From a bacterium (GTDB taxonomy: Bacteria > Zhuqueibacterota > Zhuqueibacteria > Zhuqueibacterales > Geothermadaptataceae): a stretch of DNA of 64,000 nucleotides. The notes under the pieces were generated by a model that did no database searches, was not told where the DNA came from, and was given only the letters and a program-made list of their open reading frames with translations. The translations under genes were made by a program, and so were the position numbers. How positions within the stretch are numbered: the stretch's first letter is position 1; each line of letters starts with the position of its first letter. Below are positions 56,229 to 64,000 of this stretch, piece by piece. The stretch lies in NCBI GenBank assembly GCA_024275575.1, contig JAJRYV010000134.1:1-64000 (forward strand), written 5' to 3'.

Positions 56229-56861
56229 TTGACTGAAAAGACGGCACAGCAAAAATGGCTCGACTGGGCACAAAAGATCCAGGCCATCGCCCAATCCGGG
56301 CTCACATACTGCAAAGATGTTTACGATATCGAGCGTTATGAACAATTGTGCGTCATTGCTGCAGAAATGATCGCCGGGCATAGCGAACACGATTTTTCAT
56401 CTGTGCATGCGCTCTTTAAAAATGAAACCGGTTATGCCACCCCCAAGCTCGACTGCCGCGGGCTGGTTATGGAAGATGAAAAGGTTTTGCTTGTGCGTGA
56501 AAAATCCGATGGCAAATGGACCCTGCCCGGCGGCTGGATTGACATCAACGAATCACCGCGACAGGCCGTGGAAAAAGAAATTCGTGAAGAATCCGGCTTT
56601 ACCGCCCGGGCAATTCGCCTGCTCGCTGTTTACGACAAGCATCGCCATGCCCATCCGCCGGATATTTTTCATAGTTATAAACTGTTTTTTCACTGTGAGA
56701 TCGAATCCGGGGCGTCACGCAGTGGCCTTGAAACCGACGGCGTCGAATTCTTTTTACCGGCTGCGCTGCCGCAACTTTCTACCGGCCGTATTTTACCGGA
56801 ACAGATTCAACATCTCTGCGCACGCCTCAAAGCCGGGATCTGCGATACTGAGTTCGATTAA
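56229..56861 (+). CDS. Nudix hydrolase with N-terminal NUDIX_N-like domain
   Basis: 210 residues from TTG 56229. The Nudix box reads GGWIDINESPRQAVEKEIREE plus SG, a full match to the family consensus including the three metal-binding Glu. The N-terminal about 60 helical residues (WLDWAQKIQAIAQSGLTYCK) are typical of ADP-ribose/nucleoside-diphosphate-linked Nudix enzymes. Substrate probably a nucleoside diphosphate derivative. 28 bases after the phosphoesterase. Confidence 0.9.
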   Translation: MTEKTAQQKWLDWAQKIQAIAQSGLTYCKDVYDIERYEQLCVIAAEMIAGHSEHDFSSVHALFKNETGYATPKLDCRGLVMEDEKVLLVREKSDGKWTLPGGWIDINESPRQAVEKEIREESGFTARAIRLLAVYDKHRHAHPPDIFHSYKLFFHCEIESGASRSGLETDGVEFFLPAALPQLSTGRILPEQIQHLCARLKAGICDTEFD

Positions 56862-56894
56862 AATATCCAGGCATAAGCAATAAAATTAAGTTTT

Positions 56895-56995
56895 TTTAAA
56901 AACATCTCACGCAAAGCCACAGCGTGCGTAACGGTCTGGTTTTTTTATTTAAATCTTTTCTTTGCGTGCTTTACATCTCTGTGTGAGAATTATTC
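56895..56995. repeat. Diverged family IV-like inverted repeat
   Basis: CTCACGCAAAG near 56906 pairs with CTTTGCGTG near 56960, and TCTGTGTGAGA closes the far end. Fills the gap between the Nudix gene and the LacI gene. Confidence 0.5.
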
Positions 56996-57007
56996 AGGAT
57001 ACCAGTT

Positions 57008-58018
57008 TTGTCAGCAAAAGTAACCATCGCCGAAGTCGCTAAACGTGCCGGTGTTTCCACCATGACAGTGTCTCGGGTGCTCAACAATACCGGCCCGGTG
57101 AAAAAAGAAACTGCGGAGCGCATCCGGGCAATCATTGCCGAACTCAATTACCAGCCCAATCTCGTCGCCCGCAGCCTGTCCAGCAAACGTTCGATGATGA
57201 TTGGCATCATTATCAACCGGGTGAAAAAGGTCTTTTTCGATAATTACATCGGGCAAATCGGCAGCGGTATCACAGATATTGTGCAAGAGCGCGGCTACCG
57301 CGTTATGTTTTTCCCGGTGGAAACCGACCGGGAAAAAACCTCCGCCTATCTTGATATCGTGCGCAGTCATGTTATCGACGGGCTGATTATTTTGCGTTCA
57401 AAAACCGACAATCCTCATATTCAAATGCTCGCTGATAACGAGGTGCCGTTTATGTTGGTCAACCACAAGAAATACAAGAAAAACTACAATTTTATCGACA
57501 CCGAAAATATCGAGGGAACCAAAACGGCCATGCGGCATCTGTACACGAACGGCCATCGGAAAATCGCATTTTTTGCCGGCAGCATGGATGAAACCAACAG
57601 TATTGACCGGCTTAAGGCTTACCACACCGCCGTGAAGGAATTGCGACTTGTGGTGAACGAGGAATGGGTGCGTTACGCAGAATTCGACAAGCAGAAAGCT
57701 TTCGAGGAGGCCGGCAAGCTGCTGCAATGCACGAATCGGCCGACGGCAATTCTCGCCTCCGATGATTATATGGCCATCGGCGCTATGGAGCGCTTGCAAA
57801 AAGAAGGGCTGCGCGTTCCGCAAGACATGGCGGTGATCGGCTTCGACGATGTGGAACTGGCGTCGTATGTCAAACCCTCATTGACAACCATCCGGCAACC
57901 TCTGACGGAGTTGGGGAGAGTGGCCGCGGAAAACCTGCTGAATATGATCGCCGGTACGCAGAAATCCCCGGTGCATAAATTTCTCAAACTCGAATTGGTG
58001 AAACGAAATTCGGGATAG
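57008..58018 (+). CDS. LacI-family transcriptional repressor
   Basis: 336 residues from TTG 57008 (AGGA nine bases upstream). N-terminal helix-turn-helix VTIAEVAKRAGVSTMTVSRVLN and hinge LSSKRSMMIGII, then the periplasmic-binding-like sugar domain (IGFDDVELASYVKPSLTTIR). The next gene downstream is preceded by a tandem palindromic operator at 58591-58615, so this protein is its likely regulator. Effector unknown, plausibly an amino sugar. Confidence 0.93.
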   Translation: MSAKVTIAEVAKRAGVSTMTVSRVLNNTGPVKKETAERIRAIIAELNYQPNLVARSLSSKRSMMIGIIINRVKKVFFDNYIGQIGSGITDIVQERGYRVMFFPVETDREKTSAYLDIVRSHVIDGLIILRSKTDNPHIQMLADNEVPFMLVNHKKYKKNYNFIDTENIEGTKTAMRHLYTNGHRKIAFFAGSMDETNSIDRLKAYHTAVKELRLVVNEEWVRYAEFDKQKAFEEAGKLLQCTNRPTAILASDDYMAIGAMERLQKEGLRVPQDMAVIGFDDVELASYVKPSLTTIRQPLTELGRVAAENLLNMIAGTQKSPVHKFLKLELVKRNSG

Positions 58019-58375
58019 GAAGCCGGCTGCGGCATGGTATGTGTATCACCTGTTCATGCAATTCAATTATAAAAATAATTGAGCGTGTCGCAAATGGCAG
58101 ATGAATTTAAGTCATATCTTTATAATTGAAAAAGCTCGAACGAGTCGCCAACGCAAAGGGGTGCAGAAAAAAGTCTCTGTTCAGCGTGATATACTCGTCG
58201 GGGATTTGAGCCCACGCACTCACCCATAATGGAATTCCCGGCGGAAAATATGGAGGCTCTATAAATGACAAGCTGAAATTAAATCCCGCCAAGCAGATTG
58301 ACTGAATAGTTTTCCTGAGAATTGAGACATACTCAAATCATTTTCACACCGCGATTTATCCTGCCGCCTAACCTG
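58019..58375. other. Spacer after LacI gene
   Basis: No gene. Family V copy C occupies 58187-58309. Together with family I copy B and the operator, the full gap from 58019 to 58669 is 651 bases. Confidence 0.5.
58187..58309 (+). repeat. Dispersed repeat family V, copy C
   Basis: From TGATATACTCGTCGGGGATT to TTGACTGAATAG, collinear with 22313-22436 (full) and 25222-25316 (right part). Confidence 0.7.
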
Positions 58376-58482
58376 ATCTATTCATAAACTTTGTTGTTTA
58401 CTCTCGGAGTGTATTGCTTTTATGCAATGCGAGATGCAGCCCATAAAGGTGCTGTGCTCCGGCGTTAACAAATTGTTTATTA
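58376..58482 (+). repeat. Dispersed repeat family I, copy B (107 bp)
   Basis: Ungapped 107-base match to 3634-3740 with about 19 differences. The outer hairpin stem is kept by G-U pairs. Lies about 110 bases before the LacI-type operator. Confidence 0.75.
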
Positions 58483-58590
58483 AATAAATGCAGGTTTAGA
58501 TATTATAAAGTCATCATTAATGCACGCGAAAAGTTTTTTCCTTTTTAAAAAAATGTTGCATTTATAAAGAGGAGTTCTTATCGTATACAT

Positions 58591-58615
58591 GTTAACGATA
58601 ACAGTTAACGATAAC
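58591..58615 (+). promoter_or_regulatory. Tandem LacI-type operator
   Basis: GTTAACGATAAC occurs twice, at 58591-58602 and 58604-58615, one base apart. Each is near-palindromic around a central CG as expected for LacI-family sites. It lies 55 bases before the GH2 start and just downstream of the LacI gene. An in-frame ATG at 58589 falls inside the operator and is not the real start. Confidence 0.8.
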
Positions 58616-58669
58616 ATGACAGTTTTTCTCTACTCTTGTAAAGTGCAGTGCCTGTTTACGGAGGAATTG

Positions 58670-61318
58670 ATGTTGCAAAATAAATTTTGCTGCTTAGCTT
58701 TTTTAATTTTAACTCTTATAGCGCCTGCACTCCTGTGCGCTGCGACAGATAAACCCGTGACTCGTGCGCTCAAAAAGTGGCATATCGTCTCTTCCATCGA
58801 AGTGGAAGCCGGCGGCGCCCGCCTGAGCCGACCGGGTGCATCACTCCAGGGCTGGCATCCGGCAACCGTTCCCGGAACCGTGCTGGCATCCCTCGAAAAA
58901 GCCGGCAAATACGACAGCCTCTATTTTGGTAAAAATCTGCTCAAGGTTGAACCCGAACAATTTGAACAGCCGTGGTGGTACCGCACCAGCTTCCAGCTTC
59001 CTGAAAAGAAAAATGAATACCACAGCTTTCTGCATTTCAAAGGTGTCAATTACCGCGCCGATGTCTGGCTCAACGGCCGCCAAATCGCTGCGGCGGATAC
59101 GCTGGTCGGCGCTTTTCGCTTTTTTGAATTCGATGTAACCGCATTATTGAAAACCGGCGAAAACGTCCTGGCGGTCAAAGTTTTTCCGCCCCGCCCGGGT
59201 GATTTCACCATCGGTTTTGTCGATTGGAACCCGGTGCCGCCGGACAACAACATGGGTCTGTGGCGCGAAGTCGCGCTGCTGACGACCGGCCCGGTTTCCC
59301 TGAAAGATCCCCAGGTGATAACCGATCTCGACTTGCGCAGCCTGCGCAAAGCCGGTATCACGATAGTCACAGAGCTGATCAACCACAGCGCCAAAGCGGT
59401 TTCCGGGGTCCTGAGCGGCGACATCGAAGCCATCCATTTTGAGAAAAAAATAAAACTCGCTGCTTTCGAGCGCAGAACCGTGCACTTCACGCCGGATGAA
59501 TTCCCCGGCTTGCTGATCAAAAAACCGCGCCTGTGGTGGCCGAGCAATCTCGGCGCAGCCAATTTGTATCAATTAAATCTGCGCTTTTCGCAAAAGGGCA
59601 GGCTATCCGATAAAAAGAATGTCACTTTCGGTATTCGCCACGTTGCCGATTATGTCAACGACGCTGGGTACCGCGGCTATAAAATCAACGGCAAAAAAGT
59701 CCTGATCAAGGGGGGAGGTTGGGTCGATGATTTGCTGTTAGCTGATACATACAAGTCCATCGCAGCACAGCTCAAATATGTGAAACAAATGAATTTGAAC
59801 ACTGTGCGTCTCGAAGGCTTTTGGGGCAAGGATGAACGTCTCTACGATTTATGCGACAGCCTGGGGCTGATGATTATGGTCGGCTGGAGCTGTCAGTGGG
59901 AGTGGGAAGAATATGCCGGCAAACCCGCTGATCAATTCGGCGCCATCAAGGAACCGACCGAGATGGAACTGGTGGCGCGGTCGCTGCGCGATCAGGTCAC
60001 CTGGCTGCGCAACCACCCCGGCATTTTTGTCTGGTTGGTGGGCAGCGACAAACTGCCGCGTCCGGCGCTGGAGCGAAAATATGTTGACGTGCTGAAAGAT
60101 GTTGATCCGACGCGACCCTACCTTGCAGCAGCGGGCGGCATCAATAGCGAGGTGAGCGGGCCGACGCGGGTGAAAATGAACGGGCCTTACGCTTTTACAC
60201 CGCCGGTTTACTGGTATGCCGACACAGCCAACGGCGGCGCTTTCGGTTTCAATACCGAGACCAGCCCAGGAGCGCAGGTGCCGCCGCTGGAAAGCATCAA
60301 ACGCATGATTCCGCCGGCGCATCTCTGGCCCATCGATCATTATTGGGAATACCACTGCGGCCGCAATAATTTCAACACGCTGGAACGATTTCAGAAAGCA
60401 CTGGATCTGCGCTACGGCAAATCCACTGATGTGGCCGATTTTGCCCGGCGGGCGCAGGTGATGAATTACGAGCTCATCCGGCCGATGTTCGAGGCTTTTG
60501 CCGTCAACAAACACAAACGCGCCACCGGCATTATTCAGTGGATGCTGAATTCGTCCTGGCCGGAAATGTACTGGCAGCTTTACGACAGTTTCCTCAATCC
60601 CACCGGCGCGTTTTACGGCACGCAGAAGGCCTGCAAACCGCTGCATATAATTTATAATTACGGCGATAAAAGCATTTATGCCGTCAACGATTACCTGCGT
60701 TCCTTTGGTGATTTGAAGGCGGAAGTATCTGTTTTCAATATAAACTCACAGAAAATATACACCACTTCCCATACTTTCAGCTTGCGCTCAAACCGCTCGA
60801 AACGTATCCTACCGGCGTCGGATATGCCGCTCGACAGCATCGCTTTATCAACAACATATTTTCTCGATTTATGCCTGCTCGATTCGGAGAGGCGGGTAGT
60901 GGATCGCAATTTCTACTGGCTGTCACGGAAAGCGGATATTCCCGATTACGCCAAAACCGAGTGGTATTATACGCCGATTCGACAATATGCCGATATGACC
61001 GCACTCAACGATTTGCCGCCGGCCACGGTGAATGCTGCGGTTGAATTTGCCGATGTCGGTTCGGAGAATGTGACGGCGCGGGTGACGCTGAGCAATAAGT
61101 CGGACGGTATTGCATTTTTTATCGAAAGCCGCATTGTCGGTGAAGAAAGCGGCCGTTCGGTGCTGCCGATATTCTGGAATGATAATTACATTTCCCTGCT
61201 GCCCGGTGAAATCCGCCGCTTGCAGGTTGTTTTCAAGCATGATGATTTGAATGGTGAAAAACCCGTTTATAGAATGAGCGGCTGGAATGTCGCTTCGAGC
61301 AGCCACAAAACGCGCTAA
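58670..61318 (+). CDS. Secreted GH2 exo-beta-D-glucosaminidase (CsxA-like)
   Basis: 882 residues from ATG 58670, preceded by GGAGG. Signal peptide at 1-25. GH2 layout: sugar-binding jelly roll (about 30-210), Ig domains, (beta/alpha)8 barrel, then two C-terminal beta domains. Close to chitosan exo-glucosaminidase CsxA from memory: catalytic acid Asp460 in LVGSDK, nucleophile Glu530 in GFNTETSPG, and the surrounding KMNGPYAFTPPVYWY and GIIQWMLNSSWPEMYWQL stretches. It should release glucosamine from the non-reducing end of chitosan-like oligosaccharides; a beta-mannosidase-like activity is less likely. It is followed after 31 bases by a CE4 deacetylase-like gene, giving a deacetylate-then-trim pathway. 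Confidence 0.88.
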   Translation: MLQNKFCCLAFLILTLIAPALLCAATDKPVTRALKKWHIVSSIEVEAGGARLSRPGASLQGWHPATVPGTVLASLEKAGKYDSLYFGKNLLKVEPEQFEQPWWYRTSFQLPEKKNEYHSFLHFKGVNYRADVWLNGRQIAAADTLVGAFRFFEFDVTALLKTGENVLAVKVFPPRPGDFTIGFVDWNPVPPDNNMGLWREVALLTTGPVSLKDPQVITDLDLRSLRKAGITIVTELINHSAKAVSGVLSGDIEAIHFEKKIKLAAFERRTVHFTPDEFPGLLIKKPRLWWPSNLGAANLYQLNLRFSQKGRLSDKKNVTFGIRHVADYVNDAGYRGYKINGKKVLIKGGGWVDDLLLADTYKSIAAQLKYVKQMNLNTVRLEGFWGKDERLYDLCDSLGLMIMVGWSCQWEWEEYAGKPADQFGAIKEPTEMELVARSLRDQVTWLRNHPGIFVWLVGSDKLPRPALERKYVDVLKDVDPTRPYLAAAGGINSEVSGPTRVKMNGPYAFTPPVYWYADTANGGAFGFNTETSPGAQVPPLESIKRMIPPAHLWPIDHYWEYHCGRNNFNTLERFQKALDLRYGKSTDVADFARRAQVMNYELIRPMFEAFAVNKHKRATGIIQWMLNSSWPEMYWQLYDSFLNPTGAFYGTQKACKPLHIIYNYGDKSIYAVNDYLRSFGDLKAEVSVFNINSQKIYTTSHTFSLRSNRSKRILPASDMPLDSIALSTTYFLDLCLLDSERRVVDRNFYWLSRKADIPDYAKTEWYYTPIRQYADMTALNDLPPATVNAAVEFADVGSENVTARVTLSNKSDGIAFFIESRIVGEESGRSVLPIFWNDNYISLLPGEIRRLQVVFKHDDLNGEKPVYRMSGWNVASSSHKTR

Positions 61319-61349
61319 ACTATTTAAAGGATAAAAAGGACTGCTGAAA

Positions 61350-63470
61350 ATGAAGCGCCAGTTGAATCAATTGTGCTCCATTGTAACACCGGTTGTTTTT
61401 TTACTTATTTTCTGTGAGTTTTCCCTGGTTCGCCCCCTGGCTGCCGGTGCAAGACAACCGAACATCCTCGTTGCTTACGATCAATTCAGTCCGAATTCCC
61501 GGCATGATAAAAACGGTGTTGTCGCGGCGCTAAACCGGGCGGGAATCATGGTCGAATTAATACGCACCGATCAGGTTGATTTGACAACCAGCGAAATGTG
61601 CCGGCATGCCGGCGTGGTCTTGTGTGAATTCATTTTAGACGCTTCCGAAGTCGCTGATGTTCGCGCCTATGTGCAATCCGGCGGCGGGATATTCGTTACC
61701 GGCAAAGCGGCGAACGGTATTGAAAATCTGCTGGGCCTGAAAAATTATAGCATCAAAACCCATGACGGCGGCAGCGAAATTCGATTCACTGCCGATCATC
61801 CGGTCAGTTTCGGCGCTTACTGGAATGGCCCGAGCATGCAGCACCCGCCGATGCCGCAGGATGAAATTCCCGGAATCAGTCAGTACCGCTATCCCGGCGC
61901 TCAATGGCCCGGTTACAAAGTTACGGTGAGTTCCGGCACGGTCATCGCCCACTGGTATCCTTATTCCGAATCGTGGAAAAGCAGCCGCCGGGAAGCCGCC
62001 ATCGTGGTCAATACTTTTGCCGCAGGCAAGACTGTCTATTCCGGTGCGCTGCCCGGCATTTACGCTGATCCGGCGTGGAACTGGCCGCTGAACTGGCAGC
62101 ATTTTATCGTCAATGCGGTTGAATGGACCAGCCATGATAATTACCTGACCGAGATCGGTTTTTGGCCAAAGGGCAACCGCTCGGCTTTTGTTTTTTCCAG
62201 TGATACGGAAACCCCGGACATGGCCACTGCTGTGCCGCTTATTCTCGACTTGTTCAGCGAGCTGGGTTTGAAAAATTATGGCACTTTTTACGTTGTCGGA
62301 CAGGCCGGTGGGGATGAGGGCACGCAAGGCGCTGTTGAACATCCGCAGGTCGTGCAAATGATCGCCGCGCGCGGCAGCGAAGTCGCCGGCCATGGCGACG
62401 TGCACACCGGTTTCCTACAAGGTACGTTGGTCGATCAACAAACGCGGTTACAGGCGATGGTGGATATTCTCAACCCGTTACTGGCGCCATATGGCGAAGT
62501 CTGTCGCGGTTTTCGCGCCCCGCATGTGGATTTCACCCGCGAGACCTTCGAAGCCGCCAAACGGGTCGGTCTGCTTTATGAAAGCAGCGATATCGACGTC
62601 TGGTCCGAAACCACTTTCCCGACGTTCAACAAAATCTGGGAAGCGACGCCGACCATGCCTATGGACTGGTTTCTCTTCGAGCATTTTAAATTATCCGACT
62701 CCATCGCGCTTGAAATTTTCACCGACAAATTTGAATACACCTATGCCAAACGCAGCATGTTCAACATGCTGACGCACCCCTGGGTCATCGACGGGCATCT
62801 CGAAGTGCTGCGGGATCTGCTGCAGGCTGCCATGGGCAAAAACGACGTCTGGATGGTGCGGCAGGATAGATTGATCGAATGGTGGCGGCAACGGTTCAAA
62901 TTGTTGCTGGTCAATTCTGTTCGCGCGGGCACACGCCTGCGGATGCACATTGCGAATTCCGGCGATCAGACCGTGATCAATGCCGCTGCGCTGTTGCGCC
63001 TGCCGGAAGGCAGTGCAGCGGAAAATGTGCAAGTCCGCCTGGCGGGGCAGACATTGGAAATACGCAACCGCCGTCATAATGAAATGGATTTTATCGTCGC
63101 GATTATTCCCATGATCAGCGCCGGTGATACCGTGATGATTGAGTTTAGCGGTCTTACCCCCACTTCAGTAAAATCATTTAAATCCGGGGCGCTGAAACCG
63201 TTTAAAATTTACCAGAATTTCCCCAATCCATTTAATCCGGAAACGGAGATTCCATTTGATCTCGAAAATGAGGAATATGTCCGTCTGACCGTCTTTGATG
63301 TGCAGGGGCGGCAAGTTACAAACTTGCTGGATGAGCACATAAAAGCCGGGCGGCATTCCGTCGTTTGGAATGCCGGCGATGAACACCCGAAACCGGCCAG
63401 CGGTTTGTATCTGGCGAGAATGCAGGCCGGCGGACAGACGAAAAGCATAAAGTTATTGTTGCTGAAATAA
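61350..63470 (+). CDS. Secreted CE4 polysaccharide deacetylase with type IX-like sorting tail
   Basis: 706 residues. Signal peptide 1-33. Residues about 38-265 form a glutamine-amidotransferase-like (ThuA-like) domain (VAYDQFSPNSRHDKNGVV). Residues about 275-520 form the NodB domain: Asp285 in VFSSDTETPD, metal pair His348/His352 in GHGDVHTGF, FRAPHVDF and a late LTHPWVIDGH. Tail about 625-706 is the sorting domain with NFPNPFNPETEI, VFDVQGRQV and SGLYLARMQAGG. Together with the GH2 enzyme it fits extracellular chitin/chitosan or related amino-sugar polymer processing. AAAAGGA precedes the ATG. Confidence 0.87.
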   Translation: MKRQLNQLCSIVTPVVFLLIFCEFSLVRPLAAGARQPNILVAYDQFSPNSRHDKNGVVAALNRAGIMVELIRTDQVDLTTSEMCRHAGVVLCEFILDASEVADVRAYVQSGGGIFVTGKAANGIENLLGLKNYSIKTHDGGSEIRFTADHPVSFGAYWNGPSMQHPPMPQDEIPGISQYRYPGAQWPGYKVTVSSGTVIAHWYPYSESWKSSRREAAIVVNTFAAGKTVYSGALPGIYADPAWNWPLNWQHFIVNAVEWTSHDNYLTEIGFWPKGNRSAFVFSSDTETPDMATAVPLILDLFSELGLKNYGTFYVVGQAGGDEGTQGAVEHPQVVQMIAARGSEVAGHGDVHTGFLQGTLVDQQTRLQAMVDILNPLLAPYGEVCRGFRAPHVDFTRETFEAAKRVGLLYESSDIDVWSETTFPTFNKIWEATPTMPMDWFLFEHFKLSDSIALEIFTDKFEYTYAKRSMFNMLTHPWVIDGHLEVLRDLLQAAMGKNDVWMVRQDRLIEWWRQRFKLLLVNSVRAGTRLRMHIANSGDQTVINAAALLRLPEGSAAENVQVRLAGQTLEIRNRRHNEMDFIVAIIPMISAGDTVMIEFSGLTPTSVKSFKSGALKPFKIYQNFPNPFNPETEIPFDLENEEYVRLTVFDVQGRQVTNLLDEHIKAGRHSVVWNAGDEHPKPASGLYLARMQAGGQTKSIKLLLLK

Positions 63471-63572
63471 GGAAAAAACACCCCATGGGCCCATGAGGTA
63501 CTTTAGATTTAATCGTTGTTTTTTTTTAAACCAACATATTTTAAATCAAAAAAGTCAGGAGGGTTTTTAAGG

Positions 63573-64000
63573 ATGACAAATCAAAATTGTTTTGGATGGG
63601 GAAAAACTGCAAAGCAGGTGGTGCGGGCAATCGTTTTACTCTGTGCTTATATGTTGATTTTATTCGTGAATGACATTTCTGCTCAGGATCCACGTTCCTG
63701 GCAACATGGCGTCGATTTTGTGCCTCGGGGCAATGGTAATTACTGGCTCATCTGGGGTAGTTCCGGCAATCCGCCAACGGGCGAAGATCAAACCGGCAGT
63801 TGGATTCATGATATTTATTACTCGAACATCAACCCCGCCAATCCGGTCATCAGTCCGGTAACACTGATTTCCAAACCAGAAGCGCAGGAACCGCCAAGCT
63901 CCGCCGCCTCCGATGCAGGCACGATTTATATCACTATGGAAGACGGATGGAACGCCCAGAACTCTATCGCACAGCGTTACGGCGTCTATTCACAAAATGA
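63573..64000 (+). CDS. Secreted protein, partial (runs off right edge)
   Basis: Start ATG 63573 with AGGAGG about 14 bases and AAGG 4 bases upstream. Residues about 16-38 form a signal peptide (AIVLLCAYMLILFVNDISAQ). The visible mature part (SWQHGVDFVPRGNGNYWLIW, SWIHDIYYSNINPANP) resembles a repeat-blade or propeller start. 102 bases after the deacetylase gene, same strand. No function can be given from this fragment. Confidence 0.78.
   Translation, partial: MTNQNCFGWGKTAKQVVRAIVLLCAYMLILFVNDISAQDPRSWQHGVDFVPRGNGNYWLIWGSSGNPPTGEDQTGSWIHDIYYSNINPANPVISPVTLISKPEAQEPPSSAASDAGTIYITMEDGWNAQNSIAQRYGVYSQN

Noticed and set aside
58107-58292. 61-codon minus-strand frame with an N-terminus similar to one at 25101-25298
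   Set aside because: Both lie in copies of repeat family V; similarity is explained by the repeat, and no ribosome site is present.
59849-60646. 265-codon minus-strand frame
   Set aside because: Shadow of the GH2 gene, whose catalytic motifs are intact.
1-64000. tRNA, rRNA, CRISPR or transposase genes
   Set aside because: Read for T-loop motifs, spaced direct repeats and DDE/HUH motifs by eye; none convincing.

Overview
The window looks like a chromosomal segment of a Gram-negative bacterium of the Fibrobacterota-Chlorobiota-Bacteroidota neighbourhood or an allied lineage such as Calditrichota or KSB1. This placement is inferred. It rests on two secreted proteins with C-terminal sorting domains carrying the NYPNPFNPET / NFPNPFNPET motif typical of type IX-like secretion, on outer-membrane and envelope-stress genes (PspA/PspF), and on the very high load of two-component systems. 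No rRNA, tRNA, CRISPR array, phage or insertion sequence was recognised.

Layout. 1-2551 (-): an edge-truncated, calcium-binding thrombospondin-type-3 surface protein. 2747-5683 (+): thyA, folA and a short homoserine dehydrogenase, with a good sigma-70-type promoter before thyA. 5963-20262 (-): seven collinear genes forming a large signalling block: a giant multi-GAF histidine kinase, a lone receiver, a P-loop-ATPase/GAF/kinase/receiver fusion, an NtrC-type sigma-54 activator, a PDZ-membrane-GAF kinase, an OmpR-type regulator and an outer-membrane protein. 20580-24998 (-): a small membrane protein with a strong terminator, rlmB, an orphan PTS EIIA domain, and the TIGR03545/TIGR03546 envelope pair. 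25502-29962 (+): a CDF metal transporter, a secreted transglutaminase-like/TPR protein, and two unrecognised proteins. 30171-32165 (-): a LytS/LytR-type system. 32364-37646 (+): a START-fold protein, a 1064-residue secreted metallopeptidase/beta-helix protein, and a membrane protein.

37923-41872 (+) is a complete lysine regulon: promoter, lysine riboswitch, terminator touching the first AUG, then dapE-dapB-dapA-dapD (succinylase branch). 42113-47606 holds a receiver, a WxxGxW-repeat protein, an M23 peptidase, an SDR enzyme and a psp operon with a near-perfect sigma-54 promoter facing a PspF-like activator. 47837-54509 holds fabI, a double adenylate kinase with a degenerate second half, a TPR protein, a methyltransferase, ddl and a probably broken gene. 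55067-64000 (+) holds a phosphoesterase, a Nudix hydrolase, and an amino-sugar locus: LacI repressor, tandem LacI-type operator, GH2 exo-beta-glucosaminidase, and a type IX-sorted CE4 deacetylase, ending in a truncated secreted protein.

The intergenic spaces are seeded with at least five families of diverged, hairpin-forming dispersed repeats. They occur in both orientations, and one sits inside the dap operon. The strongest leads are the signalling block, the double adenylate kinase and these repeats; the lysine leader is a textbook riboswitch with an unusually compact expression platform.
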